Shown here: positions 1 through 5,990 of the stretch, piece by piece
Layout of the letters: each line of letters opens with the position of its first letter
Position numbering within the stretch: the stretch's first letter is position 1
Origin: Chloroflexi bacterium RBG_16_70_13
GTDB lineage: Bacteria; Chloroflexota; Limnocylindria; Limnocylindrales; CSP1-4
Direction of reading: 5' to 3'
Assembly: GCA_001795245.1 (NCBI GenBank)
Contig: MGOD01000121.1
Span: 39,077 to 48,027, forward strand
DNA: 8,951 nt
Translations under genes and position numbers: made by a program
Notes under the pieces: model-generated
The model's database searches: none
What the model was told of the DNA's origin: nothing
The model's input: the letters and a program-made list of their open reading frames with translations, nothing else

Positions 1-532
1 CGATGACGCCGCAGGCGATCCGTCCGCCGCTGTTGCCAGTCGGGTTCGTCACCTGGTCGTCGGGCCCGGCGTGGATGACGAGGGCGCTGCGGTCGGCGTC
101 GAAGACCGTCGTCGGGCCGTTCGAAAGGCTGGCCCGATCGCTCGTGGCGTCCAGGTGCCCGACGCCGGCGACGTTGACGACGAGGTTCGGCAGGTCGCCG
201 GCGTGGGCGCCCGTGGGCGAGTTGAGCCCGTGCGTGGCGCCGAGCGGGTTGTGGTGGCCACCCGACGCGAGGAAGTCCGGGCTGCACGCCCCGACGGCAT
301 GGATGTGGATGCCGTGCGGGCCGGTCGAGAGTCCGTTCACGTGGACGTTGACGTGGAGCCGGCCGGTGGCGTCCTCGGTGAAGGCCGCCCAGCCGACGAC
401 GGCACCCCCGGCGTCGCGAAGCTCGGCCGAGGCGTGGGAGGCGCCTGACGAGGCCAGGGCGAGTACCGGCGCCCCGACGGCCAGGGCCGCGCCTGCCAGG
501 GCGAGAAGGAAGGTGTGCTGACGGCGGGCCAT
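1..532 (-). CDS. sodC: Cu/Zn superoxide dismutase, exported; 3' end cut off by window edge
   Basis: Converts superoxide to oxygen and hydrogen peroxide outside the cytoplasm. The 177 codons seen begin with a positively charged, then hydrophobic, Ala-rich segment (residues 1-35, MARRQHTFLLALAGAALAVG...), which reads as a signal peptide. By alignment to human SOD1, every metal ligand is present: His76 and His78 (in GIHIHAVG), bridging His93 (in GGHHNP), His101, His110, Asp113 and His154 (in ALVIHAG). The disulfide pair is Cys83 and Cys174, and active-site Arg171 lies in GGRIACGVI. Since GGRIACGVI is near the normal C-terminus, only a few residues are missing. The ATG at 532-530 is preceded by GGAGGA (544-539) with a 6-nt gap, which fixes the start. 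The family assignment is secure. Whether it is free, cell-wall attached or a lipoprotein is not clear; no lipobox Cys is seen near residue 20. Confidence 0.96.
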   Translation of the reverse strand, partial: MARRQHTFLLALAGAALAVGAPVLALASSGASHASAELRDAGGAVVGWAAFTEDATGRLHVNVHVNGLSTGPHGIHIHAVGACSPDFLASGGHHNPLGATHGLNSPTGAHAGDLPNLVVNVAGVGHLDATSDRASLSNGPTTVFDADRSALVIHAGPDDQVTNPTGNSGGRIACGVI

Positions 533-555
533 TGGGTGTCCTCCAGGCGAATGCT

Positions 556-578
556 CGCAGCGGCTAGTACGCGCTGCG
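556..578 (-). promoter_or_regulatory. Hairpin in the sodC leader
   Basis: CGCAGCG (556-562) and CGCTGCG (572-578) are perfect 7-bp inverted arms with a 9-nt loop. They fall in the predicted sodC 5' UTR, between the putative operator and the ribosome binding site (544-539). This could be a 5' stabilising hairpin or a second protein-binding dyad; the sequence does not decide. Confidence 0.4.
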
Positions 579-579
579 G

Positions 580-598
580 TATATCGTATTCCGATATA
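580..598. promoter_or_regulatory. Inverted repeat (putative operator) over the sodC -10/+1
   Basis: TATATCG (580-586) and CGATATA (592-598) are perfect 7-bp inverted arms around a 5-bp spacer, TATTC. The dyad overlaps the predicted -10 and start of sodC, the classical place for a repressor. AT-rich TATCG/CGATA dyads of this kind recall operators of PadR-type repressors, but that attribution is only a guess. No regulator gene lies in the window. Confidence 0.5.
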
Positions 599-623
599 TA
601 GCTCTCCCGGCGCCCGGTGTCAA
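595..623 (-). promoter_or_regulatory. sodC promoter, TTGACA-N17-TATATA
   Basis: Read on the minus strand, TTGACA (623-618, a perfect -35 consensus) is followed after exactly 17 nt by TATATA (600-595), giving a predicted +1 near 588 and a leader of about 55 nt to the sodC ATG. The local sequence is AT-rich in an otherwise very GC-rich window. The start site is inferred. Confidence 0.65.
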
Positions 624-646
624 GGGGTCATCCGGCGTGCGACAAT
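617..646 (+). promoter_or_regulatory. Possible promoter of the 655-1428 gene, leaderless
   Basis: GTGTCA (617-622, 4 of 6 consensus bases) and GACAAT (641-646, 5 of 6) are 18 nt apart. GACAAT ends 8 nt before the ATG at 655, so transcription would begin at or very near the start codon. No Shine-Dalgarno sequence precedes this ATG, which fits a leaderless message. Its -35 lies on the same bases as the sodC -35 on the other strand, so the two promoters would be back to back. Confidence 0.4.
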
Positions 647-654
647 CCGGCGCG

Positions 655-1428
655 ATGTCCACACGCCTCTGGGACCGGGCCGCGCTCGTGCCCATCGATG
701 CTGCCGGCCGCTACCCCGAGGTCGTGGCCCTCCCGACGACCCTGCCGAGCGTCGCCGAGCTGTTCACCTTCATGCGCGATGCCGAGCTCCGCTTCTCGAC
801 GCTCCGGATGCGGATCGAGGAGCGCACCTTCACCGCCCGCGGTGAGACCCTCGCGGCGATGGACGTCGCGATCCGCCATCCCGGCCATGCCCGCGTCACG
901 ACGACGGAGCCGGACCGCGGCACGGCCGGCAACTTCGAGCTGTGGATCGGCGACGGCGAGACCGTCCGGACGTTCTCCGGGACCCACCGGCTGGGCACGT
1001 CGCGGCCGGTCCGCAACCGACCCCGCGGCTTGGACAGCGACTTTCCCGGACCGGCCCGCGTCTACGAGCCGGTCACGCCCCTGCCTCTCGAGACGCTGCC
1101 CGAGCTGTTCGTCCACCCGGCCGGCTACTGCCAGAACGTCCTGACAACGGGCCGGACGTGGATCTCGGGGACCGATGTGGTCGCGGGGCGCGAGGCGATC
1201 GTCCTGGAGTGCAGCCACCCGCGGGCGATCGAGCGCACCGCGGATCGGCCGGACTTCCACATCCAGGTCGCGGTCGATCGGCTGGAGGGGATCATCGCCC
1301 GGCTCGTCGAGACGATCGGCGGCGACGTGACCCGGGAGGCGATCGTCACGTCACTGGAGCCGGACGCCCCGCTGGCGCCAGGGACCTTCGACTTCGACTT
1401 CCCCGACGGGACGACGATGCTGTTCTGA
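655..1428 (+). CDS. Protein of unknown function, LolA/RseB-like appearance
   Basis: A 257-aa soluble protein that I do not recognise as a named family. Residues from about 39 on (FMRDAELRFSTLRMRIEERT, later RVTTTEP, NFELWIGDGETVRTFSG, REAIVLECSHPR, FHIQVAVDRLEGIIARLVET) show alternating short strands. An early 'how much does it affect' region, then a middle strand carrying W, then a late read-out of charge-rich strands is the pattern of LolA/LolB/RseB-type half-barrels, which bind lipid chains or fatty-acyl proteins. Unlike those it has no signal peptide or lipobox. Codon bias is typical of real genes in this window. An in-frame GTG at 637 would add 6 residues (RQSGA...), but the putative -10 at 641-646 would lie inside it, so I prefer ATG 655. 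No operon partner: sodC is divergent and about 390 bases follow before the next start. The fold suggestion is weak; the gene itself is solid. Confidence 0.85.
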   Translation: MSTRLWDRAALVPIDAAGRYPEVVALPTTLPSVAELFTFMRDAELRFSTLRMRIEERTFTARGETLAAMDVAIRHPGHARVTTTEPDRGTAGNFELWIGDGETVRTFSGTHRLGTSRPVRNRPRGLDSDFPGPARVYEPVTPLPLETLPELFVHPAGYCQNVLTTGRTWISGTDVVAGREAIVLECSHPRAIERTADRPDFHIQVAVDRLEGIIARLVETIGGDVTREAIVTSLEPDAPLAPGTFDFDFPDGTTMLF

Positions 1429-1694
1429 GGCCGCGGGCGGGCGCACGCTCCCGCGTTGCCCTAACCGCCCGCGCGGCACCGGTCTCCGTCCCGGCCGGCT
1501 TCCCGGTCCGCGACAGGCGGACGAGGAGCCTCGCGCCATCGATCGTCATCACGACCGAGACGCTGAGGGCGATCGCGAGGTAGCGCCGGACAGGGCGCCG
1601 ACCCTCGGCCGCCTCAAGGTCAGGACGTTCGAACCGCGCACGAATCCGTGCAAGTCGTTGCGAAAATCGCCTGTATGCACCGATCCGACACGCG
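1429..1694. other. Intergenic region without a convincing gene; possible antisense small ORF
   Basis: About 270 bases between the 655-1428 gene and the permease promoter. A minus-strand reading frame runs from GTG 1714 to 1346 (122 codons) and includes one hydrophobic stretch (YLAIALSVSVVMTIDGARLL). Its middle part (about 1500-1620) has the high GC3 expected of coding DNA, but the first 30 codons do not. It has no clear ribosome binding site, and its 3' part overlaps 83 nt of the preceding gene in antisense. A short membrane protein starting inside the frame is possible; I give it about one chance in five. Base composition falls (more A/T) from about 1620 to 1700, as expected before a promoter. 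Confidence 0.3.
1432..1455 (+). terminator. Weak hairpin after the 655-1428 gene
   Basis: CGCGGG (1432-1437) and CCCGCG (1450-1455) form a 6-bp stem starting 4 nt after the stop codon, with a 12-nt loop. Only TT-poor sequence (TTGCC) follows, so it is not a canonical intrinsic terminator. It may act as a 3'-end stabiliser or by chance be present in GC-rich DNA. Confidence 0.3.
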
Positions 1695-1700
1695 TATAGT
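1695..1700 (+). promoter_or_regulatory. Possible -10 of the permease gene (TATAGT)
   Basis: TATAGT matches the -10 consensus at 5 of 6 positions and lies in a locally AT-richer stretch. No good -35 is found 16-18 nt upstream (TGTATG at 1672-1677 is poor), so either an activator helps or the box is fortuitous. A start near 1707 would give a leader of about 112 nt to the ATG at 1819. Upstream, GTGCA (1648-1652) and TGCAC (1676-1680) flank a smaller GCGA-AAA-TCGC dyad (1660-1670), a possible activator site. Confidence 0.4.
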
Positions 1701-1737
1701 CGAGCCTCGTTCACGCGACGCCGCCCGGGCCGCCCAT

Positions 1738-1801
1738 GACCCGGGGTGAAGGCATTCCGACCCGGAGGTGGGGTCGAGCCCGGCGGGAGGCCGGTCGACC
1801 C
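1738..1801 (+). promoter_or_regulatory. Permease leader with direct repeats and competing hairpins
   Basis: GACCCGGGGTG (1738-1748) is repeated imperfectly as GACCCGGAGGTG (1759-1770), a 21-nt period. CGACCC (1758-1763) can pair with GGGTCG (1771-1776) around a GGAGGTG loop, but the same GGGTCG can instead pair with CGACCC at 1796-1801. These two helices exclude each other, the arrangement expected of a switching leader or of repeated binding sites. I do not recognise a known riboswitch consensus. Confidence 0.35.
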
Positions 1802-1807
1802 GATGCG

Positions 1808-1814
1808 AGGAGGT
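1808..1814 (+). promoter_or_regulatory. Strong Shine-Dalgarno of the permease
   Basis: AGGAGGT, the full anti-16S complement, ends 4 nt before ATG 1819. It decides the permease start in favour of 1819 over the in-frame ATG at 1768. Confidence 0.85.
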
Positions 1815-1818
1815 CCGC

Positions 1819-3546
1819 ATGCAAGGTCGATCCCGCGACGACGTGATCCGGCAGGACATCAAGGACCTGCACGGGCTGGGGTATGCGCAGGAGCTGTTCC
1901 GCACGATGGGCGGCTTCAGCAACTTCGCCATCAGCTTCTCGATCATCTCCATCCTGACCGGCGCGGTCATTCTGTACGACTACGGCCTGGCCTTCGCCGG
2001 CACCGCCGCCATGCTCATCGGCTGGCCGCTCGTGACGGTCTTCGTCCTCCCGATCGCGGCCTCCATGGCCGAGATCGCGTCCGCCTACCCGACCGCGGGA
2101 GGTCTGTACTACTGGGCCTCGAAGATGAAGGGCGTCGGCTGGGGCTGGTGGACCGCCTGGCTCAACCTGCTCGGCCAGTTCGCGATCGTCGCCGGCATCA
2201 ACTTCGCCGCGGCGTTCTTCGTCAACCAGACGATCGTGAGCCCGCTCACGAGCCACGGCTTCACGAACACGACCGAGGTCCTCAAGTTCGGCGACCAGCT
2301 CGTGGTGTCGGGCCAGCTGTTCACGATGGCGGTGCTGATGCTCGCCCAGCTGGTCCTCAACATCGTCGGCATCAACGTCGTCGCTCTCCTGAACCAGGTC
2401 AGCGTCTGGTGGCACGTCGTCTTCGTGGCCCTCATCGCCCTGGCGGTTCTCCTCCTCGGCACGAAGAGCACCGAGGTCGATGCGGGGCTGACCCTCTTCG
2501 CGGTTCAACCGCAGGACTCGGCGCTGCTTGGCGGCTGGGCCACGAGCTGGCCGATCGACTGCCATCTCACCGACGCGGCGTCCTGTTCCTTCCTGCTGAC
2601 CTACCCGCCGGCCGACCAGCTGCCGCTCCTGCTCGGCGTCGTTCCCGCGGCGTTCCTGTTCAGCCTGCTCCAGGCGAACTGGACCTACACCGGCTATGAC
2701 GCCTCGGCCCACGTCGCCGAGGAGACGATCGGCGCCCGAGTCGCGAGCGCCTGGGGGCTCTTCCTGTCGGTGGCCGTCTCGGCCGTCGTGGGTTACATCT
2801 TCCTCGTCGCCCTCACCGTCCGGCTGCCTGACCTGACCCCGCTCTTCGGGGCGCCGGCGGTCGAGGATGCGGCCCTCAAGAGCCAGTTCTACTTCGGCGA
2901 CAACGCCGCCGTGAACTACATCCTCACCCAGAACCTCGGCGACACGTTGGGGACCCTCTTCGGGGCGGCGATTGCCGTGGCGATGACGTTCTGTGGCCTC
3001 TCGTCCGTCGCCTCGGCAGGCCGGATGCTGTACGCCTTCGCCCGCGACGACGGACTGCCCGGATCGGGCTGGCTGAAGAAGATCTCGCATCGCTACCGGA
3101 CGCCGGCGAACTCGCTGATCGCAATCGTCGTGATCGCCTGGCTCTTCACCGTCGCCGCGTTCTATGTCGGAACCGGGGTCGCGGTCGTCATCGTGACGGC
3201 CATCTCGACGATCTTCCTGTACGCCGCGTACGGCATCGTCATCTACCTCGGGGCGACAACCTCCGGCTGGCACGAGCATCGCGTCTGGAACCTCGGCCGA
3301 TGGTCGAAGCCGATCGCCTGGGTGGCCGTCTTCTGGGTGATCGTCCTGATGGTCCTGTTCAGCTTCCCGACAAGCGGCAACATCTCGTGGCCGTTCATGC
3401 TCGCCTTCGTCGTCCTGCTGCTCCTCTACTACTTCGGCTGGGCGCGGTCCCGGTTCAAGGGTCCCCAGATCCATGGAGGCGAGGCACAGCTGACGGAGAT
3501 CGAGCGCGAGTTCGAGCAGGCAGCGGAGGGCATCCAGGGAGCCTGA
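1819..3546 (+). CDS. APC-superfamily amino acid/amine permease (ACT-type)
   Basis: A 575-residue integral membrane transporter, probably 12 TM helices, importing an amino acid, GABA, choline or polyamine. The N-terminal TM region (about 31-53: GGFSNFAISFSIISILTG, then AVILY) and the later TGYDASAHVAEET (about 291-303) are hallmarks of the ACT family (amino acid/choline transporter; yeast Uga4 and Hnm1 relatives). An external loop before TM7 carries Cys at about 248 and 256, able to form a disulfide. The C-terminus (QIHGGEAQLTEIEREFEQ) is charged and cytoplasmic. ATG 1819 is chosen because AGGAGGT (1808-1814) stands 4 nt upstream; an in-frame ATG at 1768 would add 17 residues (MGSSPAGG...) that do not look like protein of this family and lack such a site. 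It lies 95 nt upstream of a GS-like amine ligase on the same strand, so an amine that is later gamma-glutamylated is the likely cargo. Substrate not determinable from sequence. Confidence 0.92.
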   Translation: MQGRSRDDVIRQDIKDLHGLGYAQELFRTMGGFSNFAISFSIISILTGAVILYDYGLAFAGTAAMLIGWPLVTVFVLPIAASMAEIASAYPTAGGLYYWASKMKGVGWGWWTAWLNLLGQFAIVAGINFAAAFFVNQTIVSPLTSHGFTNTTEVLKFGDQLVVSGQLFTMAVLMLAQLVLNIVGINVVALLNQVSVWWHVVFVALIALAVLLLGTKSTEVDAGLTLFAVQPQDSALLGGWATSWPIDCHLTDAASCSFLLTYPPADQLPLLLGVVPAAFLFSLLQANWTYTGYDASAHVAEETIGARVASAWGLFLSVAVSAVVGYIFLVALTVRLPDLTPLFGAPAVEDAALKSQFYFGDNAAVNYILTQNLGDTLGTLFGAAIAVAMTFCGLSSVASAGRMLYAFARDDGLPGSGWLKKISHRYRTPANSLIAIVVIAWLFTVAAFYVGTGVAVVIVTAISTIFLYAAYGIVIYLGATTSGWHEHRVWNLGRWSKPIAWVAVFWVIVLMVLFSFPTSGNISWPFMLAFVVLLLLYYFGWARSRFKGPQIHGGEAQLTEIEREFEQAAEGIQGA

Positions 3547-3568
3547 CGCGGCCCGACCCTCGTCACTC

Positions 3569-3603
3569 CGGAGGGCCGGCCGGCAGCGCCGGCCGGCCCT
3601 CCG
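3569..3603 (+). terminator. Perfect 16-bp GC hairpin between permease and ligase genes
   Basis: CGGAGGGCCGGCCGGC (3569-3584) is exactly complementary to 3588-3603 with an AGC loop. The stem begins 23 nt after the permease stop and ends 38 nt before the ligase ATG. No T-run follows (CCATCCGC), so it is unlikely to be a full intrinsic terminator. It may be a leaky terminator or a stabiliser of the permease mRNA 3' end, setting different amounts of permease and ligase. The structure is certain; its function is inferred. Confidence 0.7.
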
Positions 3604-3641
3604 CCATCCGCACCGACACCTGAGCATCCGAGCGAGGTCAC

Positions 3642-5027
3642 ATGAGCAGCCACGGCAAGCACCCCCGTCTCGAGGAGCTCGAGGCCATGGTCCGCGACGG
3701 CCAGGTCGACACCCTGATCGTCGCCATCACCGACATGCAGGGCCGGCTGATGGGCAAGCGCGTCCAGGCCCAGGCGTTCCTCAACGGCGTCATCGACCAC
3801 GGCGCCCACTTCTGCACCTACCTCCTGGGCACGGACATGGAGATGAACACGCCCGAGGGATTCGCCCTCATGAACTGGGAGACGGGCTACGGCGATTGGA
3901 TCGCCTCGCCGGTCTGGGATTCGGTCCGCGTCCTGCCGTGGCTCGAGAAGACCGCGATCGTCCTCTCGGACACGATCGACGAGGAGACCCACAAGGAGAT
4001 CCCGATCTCGCCGCGGACGATCCTCAAGCGCCAGGTCGAGCGGGCGACCAAGGCCGGGATCATGGTCAAGGCCGGCTCCGAGTTCGAGTACTACGTCCTG
4101 AAGGATTCCTGGGAGACGATCGCCGAGAACGGCTTCGCGATCCCGAAGCGCTTCGGCCAGTACAACGAGGACTACCACCTCCTCCAGGCGACGAAGGCCG
4201 AGCCCCTCCATCGGCTGCTCCGGAACCAGATGACCGAGGCCCGGATCCCGATCGAGTTCTCGAAAGGCGAGGCCGCCGCCGGCCAGCACGAGGTCAACAT
4301 CCGCTACGACCACGTCCTCGAATCGGCCGACCGGAGCGTGCTCTTCAAGCACGGCGCGAAGGAGATCGCCTACCTCAACGGCTGGGGCATCACGTTCATG
4401 GCCAAGCCCGATCACTCCTGGACGGGCTCGAGCGGCCATCTCCACATGAGCACCTGGGATGCCGACGGCAAGAAGCCGCTCAGCCACAACCCGGACGATG
4501 GGCTGCCATACGGGATGAGCCGCCAGTTCAGCCAGTTCGTGGCCGGGATGATGGCCCTGTCCCGCGAGCTCGCGGTCTTCGTCGCCCCGTTCATCAACAG
4601 CTACAAGCGCTACGCCTCGCTGTCGTGGGCGCCGGTCAACGTCGTCTGGGGCCGGGACAACCGGACGACCGGCTTCCGGCTGGTGGGCCACGGTTCGACG
4701 CTCCACATCGAGAACCGCTTCCCAGGCGGCGACATGAACGCCTACCTGACCTATGCGGCCATGGTCGGGGCGGGGCTCTACGGCATCGAGCACGGCCTGG
4801 AGCTGACGCCCGAGTTCAAGGGCAACGGCTACGTCGCAAAGGGCGTCGCCCGGATGCCGCGGGCGCTGTACGAGGCGATCTGGGAGTTGGAGCGCTCCGA
4901 GGCGGCGGCCGAGATCTTCGGCGTCGAGGTCGTCGACCACTACCTCAACGCCGCCCGGGTCGAGCGCGATGTCTACGATTCGGTCGTCCACGACTGGGAG
5001 CGGGAACGGTACCTCGAGCGCGGCTGA
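3642..5027 (+). CDS. Glutamine-synthetase-family ligase, probably gamma-glutamyl-amine (polyamine) synthetase
   Basis: 461 residues, cytoplasmic, predicted to join the gamma-carboxyl of glutamate to an amine using ATP. The N-terminal beta-grasp region is about 1-120; the catalytic domain follows. Metal ligands are all visible: Glu147 and Glu149 (SEFEYY), Glu210 and Glu217 (GEAAAGQHEV), His266 (GSSGHLHMS) and Glu357 (HIENRFPGG), with Arg323, Arg341 and Arg359 as substrate/ATP residues. The key difference is at residue 329: NSYKRYASLSWAP has Trp where ammonia-using GS has Glu (YEAP, Salmonella Glu327). The Asp50/Ser53 loop (FDGSS) is replaced by CTYLLGTDM. The regulatory KNLYDLPPEE adenylylation loop is absent. 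These traits fit PuuA/GlnA3/GlnA4-type amine ligases. GAGGT (3634-3638) precedes ATG 3642 by 3 nt. The gene sits after an amine-type permease and before an SDR, as in the mycobacterial glnA4 cluster. Family is certain; the amine is unknown. Automated pipelines may call it simply glutamine synthetase. Confidence 0.93.
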   Translation: MSSHGKHPRLEELEAMVRDGQVDTLIVAITDMQGRLMGKRVQAQAFLNGVIDHGAHFCTYLLGTDMEMNTPEGFALMNWETGYGDWIASPVWDSVRVLPWLEKTAIVLSDTIDEETHKEIPISPRTILKRQVERATKAGIMVKAGSEFEYYVLKDSWETIAENGFAIPKRFGQYNEDYHLLQATKAEPLHRLLRNQMTEARIPIEFSKGEAAAGQHEVNIRYDHVLESADRSVLFKHGAKEIAYLNGWGITFMAKPDHSWTGSSGHLHMSTWDADGKKPLSHNPDDGLPYGMSRQFSQFVAGMMALSRELAVFVAPFINSYKRYASLSWAPVNVVWGRDNRTTGFRLVGHGSTLHIENRFPGGDMNAYLTYAAMVGAGLYGIEHGLELTPEFKGNGYVAKGVARMPRALYEAIWELERSEAAAEIFGVEVVDHYLNAARVERDVYDSVVHDWERERYLERG

Positions 5028-5143
5028 TCCCGACCGGCCTCCGCAGCCCGCCGCCGCGACTCGCACCTGCCCGGATCGCGCTCCCCGTCCGCCGACATCG
5101 CGGCGAGGCGACTTCCGGCCTGCCCACGGACGACGCCGGCGGC

Positions 5144-5149
5144 TAGGAT
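5144..5149 (+). promoter_or_regulatory. Possible -10 of the SDR-ppgK unit (TAGGAT)
   Basis: TAGGAT (TAnnnT form) lies in the 188-nt gap between ligase and SDR genes and would give a leader of about 60 nt. No clear -35 stands 17 nt upstream. The rest of the gap (5028-5215) holds only short GC dyads; I see no gene in it. The SDR may thus have its own promoter in addition to read-through. Confidence 0.3.
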
Positions 5150-5215
5150 TGGCACACTCCCCTCGACCCCGGCGACGACCGGGACGCTCACCGCGCCAGC
5201 CGCCAGGAGATTCCG

Positions 5216-5983
5216 ATGCGACTCAAGGACAAGGTCTCGATCATCACCGGCGGCGGCTCCGGCATGGGCCGCGTGGCGGCCCTCATGTTCGCCGCCGAGG
5301 GCAGCCGGGTCGTGGTCGCCGAGTACAACGCAGGCGCCGGCGAGGAGACCGTCCGGCTCGTTCGCGAGGCCGGCGGCGAGGCCAGCTTCGTGAAGACGAA
5401 TGTCGCCGACGAGGCCTCGGCGAAGGCGATGGTCGACCACGCGATCGCGACGTACGGGAGGGTCGACGTCCTCTACAACAACGCCGGGATCATGCCCGAG
5501 GCCGACCACTCGGTCATCGACACCTCGGTCGAGGACTGGGATCGGGTCATGGCGGTCAACGTCCGGGGCGTCTTCCTGGGCTGCAAGTACGCGATCCCCC
5601 AGATGGTCAAGCAGGGCTCGGGCTCGATCATCAACATCTCGAGCTTCGTCGCCCTCATCGGCTGCTCCAACCCCCAGGATGCCTACACCGCATCCAAGGG
5701 CGCGGTCCTGGCGCTCACCAAGTCGCTGGCCGTCCAGTTCGCCCCGAAGGGCGTCCGGACGAACGCCATCTGCCCGGGCCCGGTCGAGACGCCGCTGCTC
5801 ATGGACTGGCTGGTCAAGGACGAGGAGGCCAAGCGGATCCGGCTCGCCCGCAACCCCACCGGCCGCTTCGGCAAGCCCGAGGAGATCGTGGCCATGGGCA
5901 TCTACCTCGCCTCGGACGAATCGCGCTGGACGAACGGGGCAGCGATGGTCGTCGACGGCGGCATCACCGTGAACTACTTCTAG
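5216..5983 (+). CDS. Short-chain dehydrogenase/reductase (classical SDR), probably NAD-linked
   Basis: A 255-residue soluble oxidoreductase with a Rossmann fold. Cofactor motif TGGGSGMG is at 11-18, an acidic residue (Glu36) ends beta-2 in VVVAEYN and favours NAD(H) over NADP(H), NNAG is at 88-91, and the catalytic set is Asn115, Ser142 or Ser143, Tyr157 and Lys161 (DAYTASKG). PGPVETP and the C-terminal GAAMVVDGGIT are typical. Length equals the family norm. ATG 5216 has AGGAGA (5205-5210) 5 nt upstream. It follows the ligase gene by 188 nt and is followed by ppgK after 7 nt. By analogy to Rv2857c beside glnA4 in mycobacteria, it may reduce or oxidise an intermediate of amine breakdown. Because it is coupled to a sugar kinase, a glucose- or polyol-dehydrogenase role is the alternative. 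Substrate unknown. Confidence 0.93.
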   Translation: MRLKDKVSIITGGGSGMGRVAALMFAAEGSRVVVAEYNAGAGEETVRLVREAGGEASFVKTNVADEASAKAMVDHAIATYGRVDVLYNNAGIMPEADHSVIDTSVEDWDRVMAVNVRGVFLGCKYAIPQMVKQGSGSIINISSFVALIGCSNPQDAYTASKGAVLALTKSLAVQFAPKGVRTNAICPGPVETPLLMDWLVKDEEAKRIRLARNPTGRFGKPEEIVAMGIYLASDESRWTNGAAMVVDGGITVNYF

Positions 5984-5990
5984 GCGGCCG

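Noticed and set aside
1707..1818. Known riboswitch in the permease leader
   Set aside because: I compared from memory the glutamine, guanidine, SAH and ZTP types; none of their core motifs is present, so I only report the repeats and pairings.
1711..3627. Very long minus-strand open frame (638 codons) opposite the permease
   Set aside because: It mirrors the permease frame. Its translation is Arg/Asp/Glu-rich low-complexity protein typical of antisense GC-rich DNA, while the plus frame gives a well-formed 12-TM transporter.
3429..5066. Minus-strand open frame (545 codons) opposite the amine ligase
   Set aside because: Shadow of a GS-family gene whose metal ligands are all in the plus frame; the antisense product shows no family motif.
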